64,000 bases of DNA from Eustoma russellianum (lineage: Eukaryota; Streptophyta; Magnoliopsida; Gentianales; Gentianaceae), in contig AP025054.1 of NCBI GenBank assembly GCA_036186865.1, positions 6,505,571 through 6,569,570 on the forward strand, written 5' to 3'. Below are positions 48,401 through 60,829 of this stretch, in pieces. Below the pieces are notes generated by a model. The model searched no databases and had not been told where the DNA came from. It was given only the letters and a program-made list of their open reading frames with translations. The position numbers and the translations under genes were made by a program. How positions within the stretch are numbered: position 1 is the stretch's first letter; each line of letters starts with the position of its first letter.

Positions 48401-51400
48401 AACAAATCCGATCTGCAATCGGATTTTGATATCTATATATATGTATGGAGCTTGGCGTATCTCATAGACCAAGCAATTAGAAAAACGAAATACACACGAA
48501 AACAACAGAAACCCTAGAATCGTTTTTGTGAAAAACGAGTTCTTCAGCCGCGCCGTTTGAAGAGTTAGCACTCCGGGCGGAAGCGTTCGTGTGGATACCG
48601 ACAGAGGGTGTTCGTGATTTCGCACCTCTTCCATCTGCAGACTTCGAATCTACGGAGGTAGTTTTTGATTTCTTTTGTCGAATTAAACGAACAACATGGA
48701 TCCTTGGTAGGAAATCAGAGATCAAGTTTTGTTTTTGCGCTGCGCGTTTGGCAGTGATCTCGGTTGATTTCCTAACAGGTTTCAGTTCTAGCAAGTTTTC
48801 CATCAGCACACATGTATTTCACTCGGTCTCTTGGACTCAGATTGTCTGGAGTATGCATCATCTTCCTAGATATGCAGTCATTCTTTGACTTGCATTTTGA
48901 AAGAGGATGCCTGTTCTAGAAAAGCTAGCCCAGTAGGGTATTATAGATTTTGATATTTGTATGCTTTGTGACAGGAGTATGGAAGATCAGGACCACATTT
49001 TCTTCGTGTGTTTCTTCTTTAAAGATGTATGGGAGGCAGTGTTAATGTAGTTAAAATGCAAAGGTTACATTCACTCTTAGGAGAGCCTTCAATCTTGGTT
49101 GCGCACAAACCACCGGTGTTCAAAATATCAAAAGGACCTAGTCTTTTTTGCATTATCGGCTGCGGCATACTCTATTTGGAGAGAGCGAAATTCAAGGATG
49201 CATGGAGCTGCTCATAGGATGGGAAGAATGTTACTAATGAAGTGCTACAAAATATAAGGTTATTTTCCACTTCATGGTTAGGTATTAAGATAAAAAAAAA
49301 GATAACTGGGAGATTGCTATCAATATGCGACTACCTATGAAGATCTTCAAAATCAGGTTTCACAATTTAGCAGATTATCTTCTTTCTCTTCTGCTGCTTT
49401 TGAAGCCCCTGGTTTGCTCAACTGTAGTGTCTTTTGCTTTAATTATATGGTGCCTTTGGCTTTGAGAACTTTTATTAGCACTAGACTATGAATAGTGTTC
49501 TTTAGAACTCACACTGTGCCACTGTATTTTGAGCAAGATATGCTTGCTATTGTCAGCCCCAAGCAAACTATTTTGTAATACAGTCTAATTTGGCTTATCT
49601 ATTGAGTTTTTAACTTTAAAAAAAAAGTAAAAAGACAGTGGTTTCATTTACTTCTCCAGAACAAGAATGCATTTCATTCACATGAAACTTGAATTTGTTC
49701 TTTGTTGCCCTCATATGCAAAAAGTTTAGCATAAAAAGTGGCCAAGTTGAATGTTTATTTTATTTGTAATGAATACTTGTTAAAATGTCTATGCATTGGA
49801 GCTAGCTAAAAATTCAAACTGCTATATTGCTATTCATTTTATTTTTGAATATCATAGGAGATAAGTTATCCAACTTTGTGTTTTCATCTTTTGCTGCTCA
49901 TTGCAACAGATTCAATCCTTTGTCCAGAAGTACCAATCGCATTGCGGTTGTCAAGCCATCTTTTGCTTGGTGTGGTGAGGATATACTCGAGAAAGGTCAA
50001 TTATCTTTTTGATGATTGCAGTGAGGCACTACTTAAGATAAAGCAAGCCTTTCGTTCCACTGCTGTTGATTTACCTCCTGAAGAATCTAAGGCACCCTAT
50101 CATTCTATCACTTTACCAGAGACTTTCGATCTTGATGATTTTGAGTTTCCAGACAACGATATTTTTCAGGGGTTAGTTCCAAATTTTGTAGTTATTCAGA
50201 ATAATTTGCCTTTTGTATTGGCATTCTTAAAGGTTAATTGCTAAGTAGGAGTGGCTGACATATGGGCTAGCCTTTTGTTGACCATCAATGTGACACATTC
50301 AATAGATAATTTCTTTCAGTGGAAAAGTCAATGTGCCATAGATCTTGCATATATGTTGTTATTTTTAATAGGACGCTTAAAAGGGGAAATTGAATATGTA
50401 AACATGATCATTTTCCCTCAGTTTGTCTGACACATCTATCCTGGTAATTATGAATGCAGTAATTACGTTGATCATCACACCAGTACCAGGGAACAGATCA
50501 CTCTTCAGGACAACATGGAGGGTGTTGTTTTTTCTACTTCTCAGTTTGGGCTGGATGGTAAGTTAATTTTCTGTTTTTGGACTTGGATGTGAGAAGTGAT
50601 GTTGTCAGTGGGTATCTTGTGTGCGCCAATGTCATTCTTTTGATAGTGAGAATCTTCAGACATTTTCTCATTTGCTTTTTTACCATCTCACCTTGTCATT
50701 GCAGAGAGGTTTGGTGATGGTGAGGCTCCAGGTTTGAATCTTGATGAGGTATATGGTAAATTCTAGTGTACTTGAAACTGAAAGATTGGTGTCCCTGTAT
50801 GTCACTGAAGAAAATTCTTTATAAATATTTGCCTAAGCTTAAGTTGTGCTGGTCATGCTGCATCATTTTTTCTCTTCTCCGGAGGGTTAATCCTAGTCAT
50901 ACTTTATACTGTTTCAGTGACAAACTTTTGGTTATTTTCATTGCAGCTTCTTGAAAAGTTGAAGGGATAAGAAAATTAAGATTGACTTTATCCACGTTTG
51001 CATTCACATAGAAATTTGAACATTCTTAAACCATTGCAGCTTGTTTGCCAAAAATACTTGAATAATGTTTATTATGCATGTGCTGGAGCTTCTTTACGTT
51101 AGATAAAATAGCAACAGTGTCAAGGTTATTCCACTGGCTATTGGTGTAGGTAGGTTCTTTTCATTCATGGAGGGAGTATATACTTCCAACTCGTAATCGA
51201 ATAGTTAATTGCTGGGAATTCGTAAGATGGAGTCTTTAATTGCATTGCGAAAGCATTTATTGACGTACTACAGTTTTTATCTTTCACAGTATATGTCAAT
51301 TTATGATATTTGTAGTGAAAACATAGAGTTCCTATCTTAAAACGTTTTACAATTTTTTCACGAAGGAACATTTTAGTTAAGTAAATTTAGTAAGTGTGTG

Positions 51401-54400
51401 GATTCGTCTTAAAAGTAATTCTCCTAAATTCTTTGGGCAAATTATTTTGATGCCATCTCTTTTTTGAGCGTTTGAACCAATGGGTGAGCATATTAGATGA
51501 GCTTGAAAATGGATGATATATGATGAGATAATTATGAAGATGGAGGAGAAAATTAGAGTTTGGTGTTGAAAGTTATTGCCAGGGTTTGCAATTGGTCAGT
51601 GTTCAGTATATTGATGCAACCTTGTTGTCTGTTTTTCGTTTTTTTACCTCCAACATCTGTACTGAGAACCAAAGCGATACGCTAACACATTACTAGTTCA
51701 CTTTTAATGTTAAAAACCGAAGAATTTATAAGCATTTGAAATATTGATCTCACGTAATAGAAATTGTTTGAGCACTAGGAGACACCATCTTGTAGAGGGA
51801 AGAAATAGTTGTCTAAATTTTCAAGACAAAATCATTATTTTTTTGGATGCTTTGGAAGTCATTGTTTTTTAATTTAAATTTTTTGATCAGTCTAACATAT
51901 GCTTCAGTTTATCCGTCTATCATATCGCTTTGGTTTTGAGTAAACTGAACAAACTGATGAACTCTCTGCTGCTAAGACCGGTAACCTTTTTTGGGTATCG
52001 ATTTGATTGATATGCACAATCTTCTCATTACATGCAGACTTATTCTAAAGCTTTTTAGCCTCTGAACAATCCTTACGATGACAAATCTGCATACAACATG
52101 ATGATATTTTTCTGAGTCTCTTAGGATTACAAATCTATCTCTGGTACCAGTTAGTTTAAGATATCGTGAATGAAAGTCGTATTTCATTGATCTTTACTTG
52201 AGTACAAAGGGTCCGATATAGTCATGCACTAAAATGGTTATAATCTGATCCTCTAAATTAGGTAGGATTACAAATCTGTCTCGCTTTACGTGCACACGTG
52301 TGTCAACACGTCCAATAAAGGGTAATGATTTGTTTTGATAGTTAAATAATGTGGTAGCAATATAGGTTGTGATTCAGGTTAAATGCCTTACTCTTTGGTT
52401 CTCTAAACATTTGCCTGTCAAATTTGGTTTTTAAATATGGTTTAGCTATTGATTTGCAAACCAGTGATCCTACTGATCATTATCTTCTTCTTTCATTTGT
52501 GGGTTTTTATTTGAAACAGGAATTATTTCTTCACAAGGTGGATGATGCAGGTCATGCTGGTGAAAGGTTGATTACTTTTAACTTGTTTGTCATTTGCAAT
52601 ATGTGCTGCAGTAAACTTTCTCTTGTTGCTTCCATTTTGCTTGTCTCCCTTAATTATTTATTGACTTATTTATTCTTGGGTTTGGAAATGAAAAATTACA
52701 TTAACAAGGATTTCTTAATAATATTGTTTGCATCCTAGTTTCATAGTCGTGAAATATAAGTGAAATATAAGTAAATGTGAAATAGAAATCAAAAGGGAGA
52801 TATCATCCAATGCATTGTCCGCTCATTAAACTAGTTTCTAATTTCCACTCTTACTCTTTGATATTGTATTTTTAACATAAGGTGGTAGGTTTAAAGTAGA
52901 AAGTGTACAACATTTTGGACTGTCTAAGAAGGAACGGTGGACTTTGAAACCGGGACGTGAGGGGCATTAAGGAAGCTCTTTAGGGGCTGCAAGTATTTTG
53001 GTTAGACCTCAAGTTAAGGCCTTTTCTGCCTTGCTCTGTGAATCTTGCTCTTTTTTGGGGTAAATTTGTGAATCTTGCTTATTCACTGCACAAGAGGATC
53101 ATGGCTGATTTTACTTCCATAGTTTCTGGCATAATTTCTGTTATTTTCCTTCATGCCACTCACCCAGATGGTGAGATCTGTTGTTGCAGAACTTCAAATT
53201 CAAAAGATTTGTTTTGCTTACCTATGCTTTTGCAGTTTATCTTTTTTTTTTTTTGATAGGGACATGGGATTTCAGTAGAACTTTGAAGAGTGGATAATGA
53301 ATAGTGCAAACTGAATTACCAAAAAAAAGAAAAAAGAATAGTGCAAACTGTAAAAAAGAAATACTTGTTGCGAAAACCTTGAATTTTAGAATGGATGCCT
53401 TATATTCGTCAGGAAATCTGAAAACAAGGCCTGCAGTACGTGTGGCTTTTGGTTTCACTTATTATTGTATTTGACTTTTAGTTGCTTGTCATAATTTGCG
53501 TGTATATGCACTACATGCTTTGGCATTATTGTGTGGCATGTGCTAGAGCATGTATTGCTTTTCAAGAGTAGTATCTGAATTCAATCTCGTTTGTAAAGTT
53601 CATGCATTGGTGGTGAAGATCATTATCTTTCCACAATTATAAACTTTCCAGTTATTTTAGTCTCTGTATTATCTATGAATAAGGAATATGTTTCTGATTC
53701 GTATATTCCTACCATATGCAGTGCTGATCATCAGTCCTCTTCCCAGGCAGCAACACCAAAGCTGGATGAAGGATATGGAGGAATTCTTTCAAATCCTGAG
53801 ACCAGGGTATCTAGTAGTTTTTAAATCAATTTCTATTATTATTATTTTCTTAATTTTATCCCGGGTGTAAGCATGATATTTTGACATGCATTAACATTTC
53901 ACACTATTGCAAATAGTATGTTATTCAGTTCAAGCATGTTCTTTCTTTTGTCTTGTAGAAAGAAAATAAAGAAAGGGATTAAGACATATACTGGTAACAT
54001 GTCAATAAGAAAAATTAGACAGCTGTATATTCGTTTAAAATCTGATTGATAAGGTCAGAAATTTTCTATACTGTGACCTATAATTAAATTAATAAATAAA
54101 TATGTATACATGTATGAAACATGCCATCAACCAGCATTATAGTGTTTCGTTACTTCTAATCTAAAACAGCCTAGTGTTGTAGTGCGTAGGAAAGGAAATT
54201 TTCTAAAACAGCCTAGTGTTGTAGTGCGTGGGAAAGGAAAATTTCAAAATAGGATCACCTTATCGAAGGAACTGTGTTTTTGAAGCGGAGTAATTTTTTT
54301 CTTGGAAATATGTATTTTCGGTGCCCTAAAGTTATTTATAAGATGACTTACTGTCTTCTATAAATACTTTCATTTCTGAAGCAGATTGGAAATCTCAATT

Positions 54401-57400
54401 TAGAGGGGAGTCTAATGGATTATGCTCAAGCTCCTTGTACTCCTGGGTTGGTGGAAACACCGAATTTAGCCAACGCCCAAGAGATTTCTGCTTGCGAGGA
54501 TCATATAGACGATGAAAATAATCCCTTGACTGAACCTTTAGTGAATGCGAATTCAGAAAACATCTCCAGCGAAGTTAGTCATTGTGAAGAAAATGCACCA
54601 GTAGTTGTTTTGTCTTCAGCTGATAACAAAAATTCGATAGCAGATGTTGACATGCCTAGTGTGGAGAATTGGAATCATTCAAGTGACCTGGAGACTGGAA
54701 AGGGACACTCTGCTCTTGGAGATTTATCTCTGTATATATCCTCTAGTGACCCTTTATCCCCATCTGGGAAGTCCTTTGCTGTAGCTGACGAAGCTCATGC
54801 TTTAGGTCATGATCCAAAGTTGATAGGAACGACATTTCTGGTTAGAACACAAGAGTTAGAGAACGTGATTATCAAAAATGGCAATGTGAATTATCCATCT
54901 GTTTCCCACAGGGATCATGGAGAACCGAATGGATTTATATCAAAGGAAAGTTTTGGAGATGCGCCATGTTCCATATCCTTGCTTCAAGTACCAGAAGGTA
55001 TTTCAGATGATCATCAAACAGCACCTTTCGGAGACAAGTCCAAGGATATGAATGTTTATGGATGTCCTGGGAGGCCAATCTTTTCTAATGGTAAACTGGG
55101 GTTACGTGTAGAAGACCAGTGTCTTTCTTCCCTTGAAATGCCGGGGGACAACGGCATGTCAAGTGTGGAGATCTGTGATGAGATGCAATTAACTCAAGTC
55201 CACATCCTTAGGCCTTGCAGTACAGGCTTGGAACATCCGAATTCATCAGTTCCTACAGTTGAAGTGTCTAATGATCTTGACACGGCAACTGCTGTTGGTG
55301 CAGTCCCTCTGGAGTCTTCTGGAGGTGGGGAGATGATTCATGCCTCAGGACCTGCTATTGTGGTACAAGGTTTGCCTTCGGTGTTAATGAATAAAGTCAA
55401 TTGTCTTTTCTGTTTTCTCCCTTTAACAAACACTAATGCGTTTGAGGGTTTCCTGTTTGAATGTGGCTGTTACAGATGACAAGTTGAAGCATGATTTAAT
55501 GGAAAACCACTCTACAGAACCTGTTTCAGTCGAAGGCTCTCATGCTGTTCCTGGCAAATCAGATAATCAGGTGAATAATGTCATAGAAGGAGATGAAATG
55601 ATGGAAAACGTAAGCAGTCCAGTCAGTGCAGTTTTTTCAGCACCTGAGAGGCTGCTCTTAGTGGCAGATGATCATAACAATAATCGACCACGGGACCTGC
55701 TTCTAGAGGTTATACCAGGAGATTTGGCTTGTGTGGATGAAAGTGATGCTGGGAGCAGAATTATTTCTGGGAAAAAGCGGAGCTACACTGAAAGTACTCT
55801 GACAGAACAGAGTCTGAATTCGGTGGAGTCTGCAAGGATAGTTCGTACTAAAAGAACAGCTGAAGCTATTCCTGATGATGATGATTTGCTGTCCTCTATT
55901 TTAGGTAAAAGGGAGTCCTTTTTATCATTCTTATGGGGGATATAGAATTACTTTGATGAAATCTTTTTTTTGCCTCTTGTCCGTGATTTTAATGGGAGCT
56001 ATAATTTTTCAGTTGGAAGGAGGTCTTCTGTCTTGAAAGTGAAGCCTACTCCTCCACCTTATGAGATAACATCTACAAAGCGCCAGCGACAAACGCCACG
56101 GGCCAGTGCCTTTAAGAGGAAGGTGCTGATGGATGATACCATGGTTTTGCATGGCGAGTATGTTTAATTACTTCTGAGTTATCATGTTATTTACACACGG
56201 ACATGCACACACACATGCATATGTGTATATATATTTGTGTGTGTGTATTGGTGTATGTATATATCTGTATATGTGTGTGTGTGGGAGTGTGTATTGGTGC
56301 ATGTATATATCCATATGTATGTGTGTGTGTGTATAAAATCTGACATGTTTTCTACCTCATTAATGTGTAACCTTCTTATTCATGAGGTAGAAATACTCAA
56401 CCAGGTTGGTTTTGAAGAATTATATTGGGAAACATCTTTCTTCTTTCCCCCTTATATCATGTTAAACTTCATATTTACTACAGAAACCTTCTTTGTAAAT
56501 CTCTACGGAAAGGTGATCGAAACTCACGGAGTTGATAGTTTGTTGCTTCCTAGTGGCTTTTCTTTTCTTATCATTTCGACTTTCATCTTCAATATATCAG
56601 GTTTATGATACCCCGAAGCACTGTTCTTCTGTTTTCAGGATATATGCTCAAAGGTGCTGTTAGTATAGTATAGATAATGTTCAGTTGTATTGATATCTGA
56701 TTCCATGGCTCATGGTTCATTTTTATCACTTCTTGTTGGTCTATATTTAAGAATTAGGCATCCAATCTGGATATTAAACTAATGCCGTGATTCTGGTTTC
56801 ATGAAGTACAATACGCAAACAGTTGACAACCACAGAGGATATCCGCCGCCTAAGAAAAAAGGCTCCTTGCACGCGTCCAGAGATTTCGACTATTATGAAG
56901 CAATTCTTGGAAGAAGGAATTTTCAGTGAACCGTTGTTTTCAGGTGAAATTAACTATCAAATGGGTCCCTTGTTATTTGCATTTTTTCTTTCTTTGATCA
57001 TGCTCTGTTTAGATTTCGTTCTCCCCCCCCCCCCCCCCCCTCACACAAAACCCCCTGTTTCAACTTTCAGATCATGTCTTTCCAATGTTTTCCAGTACCT
57101 CTTCTGTATTGATGTATGTGAAAAGGCCTCGAGACTGTTGGTTTTATGCATGTGAAAATATGTGCAAATGATCTCTCTGAGTAGGCTTTGCGGGTCTCTG
57201 TACTATGTCACTCTATCCAATACTCTAATCATTCAATGAGATAATTGGCTTATTTATTTATTATTTTCCGGGGGGTGTGGGGTTGGTGCTTAAATCTTGT
57301 TTTGTTTTGTAGAGTATGCACTTTCCGTGGGTTGCACCTTTATCAGTCATGGATCTGTAGAACTTATGTTGTGCTATAACGCTTGCAATGTATCCTTGAT

Positions 57401-60400
57401 AGTGCATTATCTAATCTGTATTGTGGGTTAATTTTTCCTTTTTCATTTTTTGAATATTTGTTATAGTCAGTATAATTTTTATGCGTAGCTTTTGTGACTT
57501 GGTTAAATTGATCTCCAGGAGCGTCTGTTGCATTGGCTTCGCTGTTAAACCAAGGGTATGATCTAAGCAGAATTAAAATTTCTAAAGGTGATGCGGATGC
57601 TGTGGCTTTGTTATCTTCAAGCGATATGAAGTCTATTTCTGCAAATGAGACCATAGAAAATGCTACGGGCTGTGCCCCAGTTGTTGCAGTAGAAAATTAT
57701 GTGGTAGATTCTGGAGTTTCGGAAGTAGTCAAAGGAAATTTTGATTTGCAGCTAGCTGAAACTGTTCTCCGAGCCAGAAATAAATTAGATGAAAACCATG
57801 AGCCTTGTACAGAACCAATTACAATTGAGCGGGAAATCAACCCTATAGAAAACAAGGAAGAGTCCGTGGATCCCAGCAGTTCATTGCACAATCCGCCCCG
57901 TAATTTTGGTGAAAGTGAGATTGGAGACACCAGTGCACCTTCTGGTTCAGTTGGCGTAGCTCAGTTCACTACCCCAAACAAAGGGGTGGGCTCAGATGCT
58001 CTGGTGGAGATGGAGGCAGTAGTTGTTTCATCTGGTGACATACGAGAGGCTGAGAATGTTACGTTGGATGCATCTGTAGTAAATGGAAGTGAAAAAAATA
58101 TCGACGATGAGAGGTCTGACACAGTGAAGACTGGTAACACTGACGCTCCAACTGAAGTTGAACTCAAGGAAAGGGATGGTCTTATTTTGGAGGGCACCTT
58201 ATGTGCTGATACTGTTGAAGTTGAAAGGTATGTCGGTGAACAGGTGCAGGCTGATGTTTGTGGCCCTTCAGGTGAAAATGAAGAAGAGCTGGCTGAAGCT
58301 TGTGGCCCTTCAGGTGAAAATGAACAACTGCAGGCTGAAGGTTGTGGCCCTACAGGTGAAAATGAAGAAGTGCACTCTGAGGCTTGTGGCCCTTCAGTTG
58401 AAAATGAACAAGTGCAGTCTGAGGCTTGTGGCCCTTCAGGCGAAATTGAAACTGATACGAGCAGACGCGACTCTCTTGGTGCGCCATCAATTGTTACTTC
58501 ATTATATCCTTCAGAGTTTGGGAGTGTGCAGGGTTCCTTCTTAGACGACCATGAATATCTGATGCTAAATGGCGGTTATCCCTCAAATGCCGTTGGTGCT
58601 GAAATTGACATGCAAGATTACAGTGTACGTTTGCTACATATCATTATTCTTCTGCCTTTGCTGGTAGAACTGCTCTTTTTTTGGGAACATTGCTACTGTT
58701 TAAAAAATAAAATCAAAGTGACATCATCTAGGAGCGTAAATAAATTCCTTTTCCCTTTTGCTCCTTAATTTGGCGATGTGATAGTCGTTACATGTTTTTC
58801 TGGGGGACTTTTTATTTATGTTAGTTGGACTGGAGTATGCCCAGCTTGTTGGGGGTACATGTTCTACATGCTACTATGCTGGTTCAAGTCTTCTGCTGCT
58901 GTTATTGTTAAGGCTATTCTCATTTGGACCTCAACGTGGGGACATGCTATACTCATCACCAAACTCTCCTTTTTTGGTCCCTGATGGCCTGCTGTTTCAA
59001 ACTCCCAGAATATCACTGACAAATTGTAACTTCATGCTTTCTTTAAGATGCTGATTTATCTACTTCTTCTTCGCTTCTGAATTCTGTAAATTCTCAATGC
59101 TTTGCTATGCACTATGTATCTGTTGCACAATGCTGCTGTTGCTACCTGCCTATCTATACTCATGCTACTACTACAGCTGCATCCTACTCCTGCTTGATCA
59201 TAAAGTTCTGCAGTCCTGCGGTGACTGTCAACTTCATCTTAACTTGCTTGTTATTGCGCTTCACATAAGTCAGCTGCATATTTGCTTTTGCTCCTATTTT
59301 ACTGCACAAAGTTAATTACCTTTTAATGGGTGGGACTTGGGGGTTTGAGAACCAATTATTGAATGCTCTATGAAGTCTGTTCATTCTTGTTGCCTAAATC
59401 TGCAATTTCTACTTCTTTCTTACTGTGTTGTTTATCCCTACTTATGTATTGGGATCTTTGGCTTTTTGATATTTGATAATGGAAGAAAAGTTGGCTTTAG
59501 TTTAGCGTTGTAAGCCACCTATAGTTGTGCAAGCTTTGCTTGCTGTTGCTACTATAAGGCAACTCTTTTGGACAAGTTGGCAGTAAGGTTATTGTAAGCC
59601 ACCTATATTTTGAACTAGCTAGATTTGTTGATGCTTTCTTAAAGCAACCATCTTTTGTAAATTCGCTTAATTTGGCATATGTATGAAAATTTTAACTTAC
59701 AAAGGGGAGCATATAGTCAACGATAGAGCACAATGGAGACAGTTGATTCATGTAGCTGATGTTATGTAAAGAGTATAAGATTTAAGTGAGAATTTTAGTT
59801 ACTTAGTCGTGAACCACTGTTAATATGATATGATAGTTTTGAAAGATGTGTATTCTAAAGGCGCATATCATCCATTAGGTATTAGGACACACACAAGAAG
59901 GGTAGGATTTAGGCTACGACTCAAAAACAAAAAACAAAAAGTTAAACATAAAATAAAATCAAATAAATAAAGTGCAAGAGAAATAATTGATCCATATAGC
60001 TGACTGCACATGGTAGGAAACTGCTTTGAGTGTATATGTTGGTACTCACCATTCACTTGCATTTCATATCTAGTAGACTTCAAGTCGTCTAGCACCCCTC
60101 CTTGAGGAACATCCATCCCTTTCAAAAGGATTGTTATGTAACTTTATGGCTAATTTGCTTCATAGTCTATGAATTGCTGATTTATTAATTTACTTCTCTT
60201 TTTTGGTTGTATTGCCTTGTCTTTCAAGTTTCACTCTAGCTGCACTTTTCTGAAACTCAGCTTTCTGTAACTCGTGTTCTGACCTTATAGTGGTGGTGGT
60301 TTTCATTTATAAATGCCATCTGGCCTTCTTGGGGACGATAAAGATTCAGTTTTTATGGTACCTGATTCTCATGCAAAGATATAAGAAACGTTTCCTATAC

Positions 60401-60670
60401 TTGGTCGTCTTTTTTTTTTTTTTTGAACCATAATTTTGAATTTCTGGAATCTGATCAAGCTTTTCTTTTATGAAGAACTTAGTAGTTCCTTATACCGTTT
60501 ACAAAAAAAAAAGAAAAAAAAATGGTAGTTCCTTACGCTGTTTGTACACTTCGGAGTCCATGTTCAGCTGAAAAGCTGGTTTCAGGTTTCTCTTTTTAAC
60601 TTTTGCTTAACATAGTATTGTTGCTTGTTGATACAGGACTTCAACTACTCAGCTGCTGCTAACGATACAG
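39434..60670 (+). CDS. SYN4: Cohesin subunit RAD21/SCC1, SYN4-type; 3' end outside window
   Basis: Kleisin that closes the cohesin ring by bridging SMC1 and SMC3, for sister-chromatid cohesion in the nucleus. Exons with GT-AG borders and continuous frame: 39434-39557, 49910-50171, 50460-50557, 50705-50748, 52520-52566, 53722-53806, 54385-55369, 55476-55904, 56013-56157, 56807-56943, 57519-58624, 60637-60670. That is 3496 bp, about 1165 residues. The N-terminal Rad21/Rec8 domain (about 1-105) starts MFYSQFILAKKGPLGTIWIA and has HLLLGVVRIYSRKVNYL. A long acidic, low-complexity middle follows, then the conserved EDIRRLRKKAPCTRPE. Visible coding ends DFNYSAA..NDTG; the winged-helix end must be past 64000. 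The start is fixed by the conserved N-terminus, although an in-frame ATG lies 30 bp upstream. Residues about 1033-1096 are a 14-residue repeat. The symbol is by recalled similarity to Arabidopsis SYN4/RAD21.3. Confidence 0.95.
40627..41010 (-). mobile_element. LINE 3' end fragment
   Basis: Starts with an oligo-T run. The reverse complement (TTTTGAGCAAATTTAGCTTC..., then CAAATTTGGCTCATATAT...) matches the plus-strand LINE 3' end near 49530-49620. It is 5' truncated against the plus-strand LINE that follows. Confidence 0.65.
41883..42528 (+). mobile_element. Solo LTR (family B) with TSD GAGAT
   Basis: 646 bp starting TGATGTGGCC and ending GTGCATCA, flanked by GAGAT (41878-41882 and 42529-42533). 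Removing it joins the LINE RT codons around RQGD and PLSP. It is similar to the LTR at 62642-63321. Confidence 0.9.
43826..44441 (+). repeat. 333-bp direct tandem duplication in LINE 3' region
   Basis: The block from TATGCTGGCTAT (43826) recurs from 44159 and matches over about 280 bp with roughly 90% identity. The copies have drifted, so the event is old. Confidence 0.8.
45000..46560 (-). mobile_element. LINE 5' half with ORF1 remnant
   Basis: The minus-strand translation near 45850-45610 has WVQLPSLRLHYFNKYVL, RRLGNRIGKLL and VAFARIYVEI, the DUF4283-type ORF1 of plant LINEs. The right edge (46380-46560) is a GAGAGAA-rich leader like the one at 33.9 kb. ORF2 is absent. Confidence 0.7.
46600..49630 (+). 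mobile_element. LINE 3' half interrupted by solo LTR
   Basis: 46800-47320 holds the RT C-terminal region (KCLGLPLLKRKLSYANC, then a broken RREVIRE-like block). After the solo LTR, 48800-49060 holds the zinc-binding RVT segment (FDICMLCDRSMEDQDHIFF). The element ends in oligo-A at about 49618-49628 after ATTTTGAGCAAGATATGC. It shares the tail of the 40.6-kb fragment. Confidence 0.75.
47325..48777. mobile_element. Solo LTR (family A, copy 2) with TSD GGTTT
   Basis: 1453 bp, TGTTAG...CCTAACA, flanked by GGTTT (47320-47324 and 48778-48782). It matches 27315-28764 along its whole length at about 97%; many of the differences are C/T or G/A. Confidence 0.93.
50749..53721 (+). other. RAD21 introns 4 and 5
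   Basis: Intron 4 (50749-52519) and intron 5 (52567-53721) are AT-rich and hold no recognised gene or element border. Exon 5, of only 47 bp, lies between them. A run of T (about 53241-53254) and imperfect short repeats are present. Confidence 0.6.
54161..54243 (+). repeat. 42-bp tandem repeat, two copies
   Basis: CTAAAACAGCCTAGTGTTGT and its continuation recur 42 bases later with two differences; intronic (intron 6 of RAD21). Confidence 0.85.
56190..56335. repeat. TG/TA microsatellite in RAD21 intron 9
   Basis: Imperfect GTGTGT/TATATA runs starting 30 bases after the exon 9 donor site. Confidence 0.85.
57023..57040. repeat. Poly-C tract in RAD21 intron 10
   Basis: Eighteen consecutive C, flanked by TCTCGTTCT-like pyrimidines; prone to length error. 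Confidence 0.9.
58259..58450 (+). repeat. 42-bp coding minisatellite in RAD21 exon 11
   Basis: Four full and one partial in-frame units, each 14 residues beginning CGPSGENE and ending in an acidic EA/EG. They encode residues about 1033-1096. The unit is a multiple of three, so copy number can change without a frameshift. Confidence 0.9.
58625..60636 (+). other. RAD21 intron 11
   Basis: 2.0 kb. About 59330-59705 carries a LINE 3' tail. The rest is T-rich with no recognised gene, including T runs near 60415 and an A run near 60505. Confidence 0.6.
59330..59705 (+). mobile_element. LINE 3' tail fragment
   Basis: Contains GTAAGCCACCTATATTTTG, TTTGTAAATTCGC and TTTTAACTTACAAA, parallel to the tails at 44.9 kb and, inverted, at 26.1 kb. 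No coding sequence remains. Confidence 0.6.
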
Positions 60671-60829
60671 GTTTCCTTTTCCTCTTTCTTCTGTTCCGTT
60701 ATTAGTCGATAGCTTTTGTTTGATTACCATAAGAACATAGATGGTGAAGAATATGGAAGTTTTTGGAAGAAATACGTTTGCAAGTCTAGTCGGTATAATG
60801 CGGGCCACTGAATGATCTCTTGCAGCCTC

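Larger units (their letters stand above)
39558..49909 (+). other. RAD21 intron 1, 10.35 kb, nested LINEs and solo LTRs
   Basis: Starts after GTAG at 39557 and ends at CAACAG before 49910. The first 1.07 kb and last 0.28 kb show no repeat. The rest is LINE fragments in both orientations with solo LTRs at 41883-42528 and 47325-48777. Confidence 0.85.

Noticed and set aside
50749..52519. Short frames in RAD21 intron 4, minus and plus strands
   Set aside because: Short, AT-rich, no motif, and inside an intron with good borders.
55370..55479. Read-through of RAD21 exon 7 to a stop at 55479
   Set aside because: The AAG/GTTTGC donor and the CTGTTACAG acceptor restore the conserved frame; the extra residues are intronic.
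57697..58197. Minus-strand frames rich in Ser and Thr opposite RAD21 exon 11
   Set aside because: Antisense shadow of an acidic coding region.
58158..58544. 128-codon plus-strand frame with repeated VALQVKMKK words
   Set aside because: It overlaps RAD21 exon 11 in another frame; the repeats are the shadow of the real 14-residue repeat.
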